From assembly GCA_005281725.1 (NCBI GenBank), contig SSBO01000003.1:6014495-6078494 (forward strand): a stretch of DNA of 64,000 bases, read 5' to 3'. Both the position numbers and the translations under genes were made by a program. Shown here piece after piece: positions 63,101 to 64,000 of this stretch. The DNA is from Wuchereria bancrofti. Its lineage: Eukaryota > Nematoda > Chromadorea > Rhabditida > Onchocercidae. Positions within the stretch are counted from its first letter, which is position 1; each line of letters begins with the position of its first letter. The notes under the pieces are model-generated. The model did no database searches. It was not told where the DNA came from and worked only from the letters and a program-made list of their open reading frames with translations.

Positions 63101-64000
63101 TTAAGCTCCATGTAAGGTTGAGGGTCTAACACTACTAGGTGCCGATTGACCTCTAACCCCCTGCTGAACATTATTGCATCGTTGCATCATAAGCCATCAT
63201 TATCCTTGTTGAAGTTTTCACGGTGCGGACTAAAGAAGAAGAAAATGTTGACAGGATGAAAGCTCTAGCTTATGTTATGTTACCACTATTTCTACAATTT
63301 TTCAGATCTTTACTGTTAGATGTTTCCGTCTATGTTCGTGAATAATTCATATATTCAAAATTTCTTGAGTACCCTAAATTATTGCAAATTTGTGTTAAAA
63401 TCATCGTCGTGCTACAGTATTGTTATGGTAATAGCAAAAGTAAGAATCCCAACTTTACTTTGATCATTCAATTTGAACTCAGATGACATAGTTAACTTTC
63501 AACTTTGTTTTCATGAGAAAAGTATAGGATAACAAATCGCTTTAATTAGTTTCTATCCAATACGAATCATTCCATCAATCAAAATGATTATTTCCGGATG
63601 TTTTGAGACAACAGATGAGAGTGGAAACAAATAAATTCATTCTGGTTCAGTGCTTTCAGAATTACTGGTTCAGTTGCAGCCGGTGTCATATATCTATCTC
63701 CATGTCCTTAAGATAAGCTGTAAGTAAAGTAGTGTGGGAGTCACTTTAGCACAGTACTTAATTAGCCGTTACTAATGTGACCCCTAATGTTGGCACTTTT
63801 GCAAAATATCAACTAGAAATTAAGGTTAGATTGTCATATCTCTAAAATTATTCTGCTTTCCATATACATATGCTGCTGTCCATTCTAATTATCGCATTAC
63901 TATTATATTTTCAATTGTCGTCTCAGTATCATAAACAAAAATATGGCCTGATTAGGCTGGGCTAAGTTTATTTTATTGCTTTCTGTAAGATCGAACATAT
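60196..64000. other. Right-end spacer, no gene recognised
   Basis: About 3.8 kb of AT-rich sequence. Open frames at 60250-60438, 60599-60784 and 61468-61656 are short and have no family signature or splice context. A GC-richer patch at about 63118-63170 is not a tRNA and has no clear reading frame. Confidence 0.55.

Noticed and set aside
63118..63170. GC-richer patch, considered as a small RNA or spliced-leader gene
   Set aside because: No spliced-leader sequence, Sm-like site context or stable stem could be recognised by eye.

Overview
This window is nuclear DNA of a nematode. The evidence is AT-rich sequence, genes broken into many short exons (about 50-250 bases) by small introns, TTTCAG-type 3' splice sites, and protein families of typical nematode flavour: a HIM-3/HTP-like HORMA protein, a full P-glycoprotein and a CLC-2-type chloride channel. 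Intron sizes of a few hundred bases fit a filarial or related clade III worm better than Caenorhabditis, but the species is inferred, not shown. There are no bacterial operons, CRISPR arrays or recognisable transposons. All gene models were built by hand from splice sites and reading phase; most close perfectly.

Layout. 1-1914 (minus): N-terminal half of a meiotic HORMA-domain protein running off the left edge. 1915-4677: spacer with coding-like islands that I could not resolve into a gene. 4678-18203 (minus): complete RNA polymerase I largest subunit, 33 exons, 1754 residues. 19171-20771 (minus): four-exon orphan gene upstream of it on the same strand. 20772-24285: spacer with one long unassigned ORF. 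24292-27752 (plus): ten-exon amino-acid transporter of the AAAP family. 27753-31742: apparently empty. 31743-41157 (plus): complete 25-exon P-glycoprotein, 1278 residues, both ATPase sites intact. 42722-49798 (minus): 19-exon CLC chloride channel with two CBS domains, convergent with the P-glycoprotein gene and carrying a one-base phase problem at one junction. 49839-58013: about 8 kb with no convincing gene. 58014-60162 (plus): complete five-exon ER thioredoxin-like protein (TXNDC12/ERp18 type) with signal peptide, CHAC active site and KSDL C-terminus. 60196-64000: nothing convincing.

The genes do not form one pathway: they cover rRNA transcription, meiotic chromosome axis, solute/drug/ion transport and ER redox folding. 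The orphan gene, the Pol I gene and the HORMA gene share a strand, but the gaps (967 and 2763 bases) are long for a classical operon. The most unusual points are three GC-AG introns in two neighbouring genes, the CLC phase break, the orphan gene with an alternative open frame over its stop codon, and the unassigned coding-like islands at 2.1-2.7 and 4.2-4.5 kb. I see no clear new biological system.
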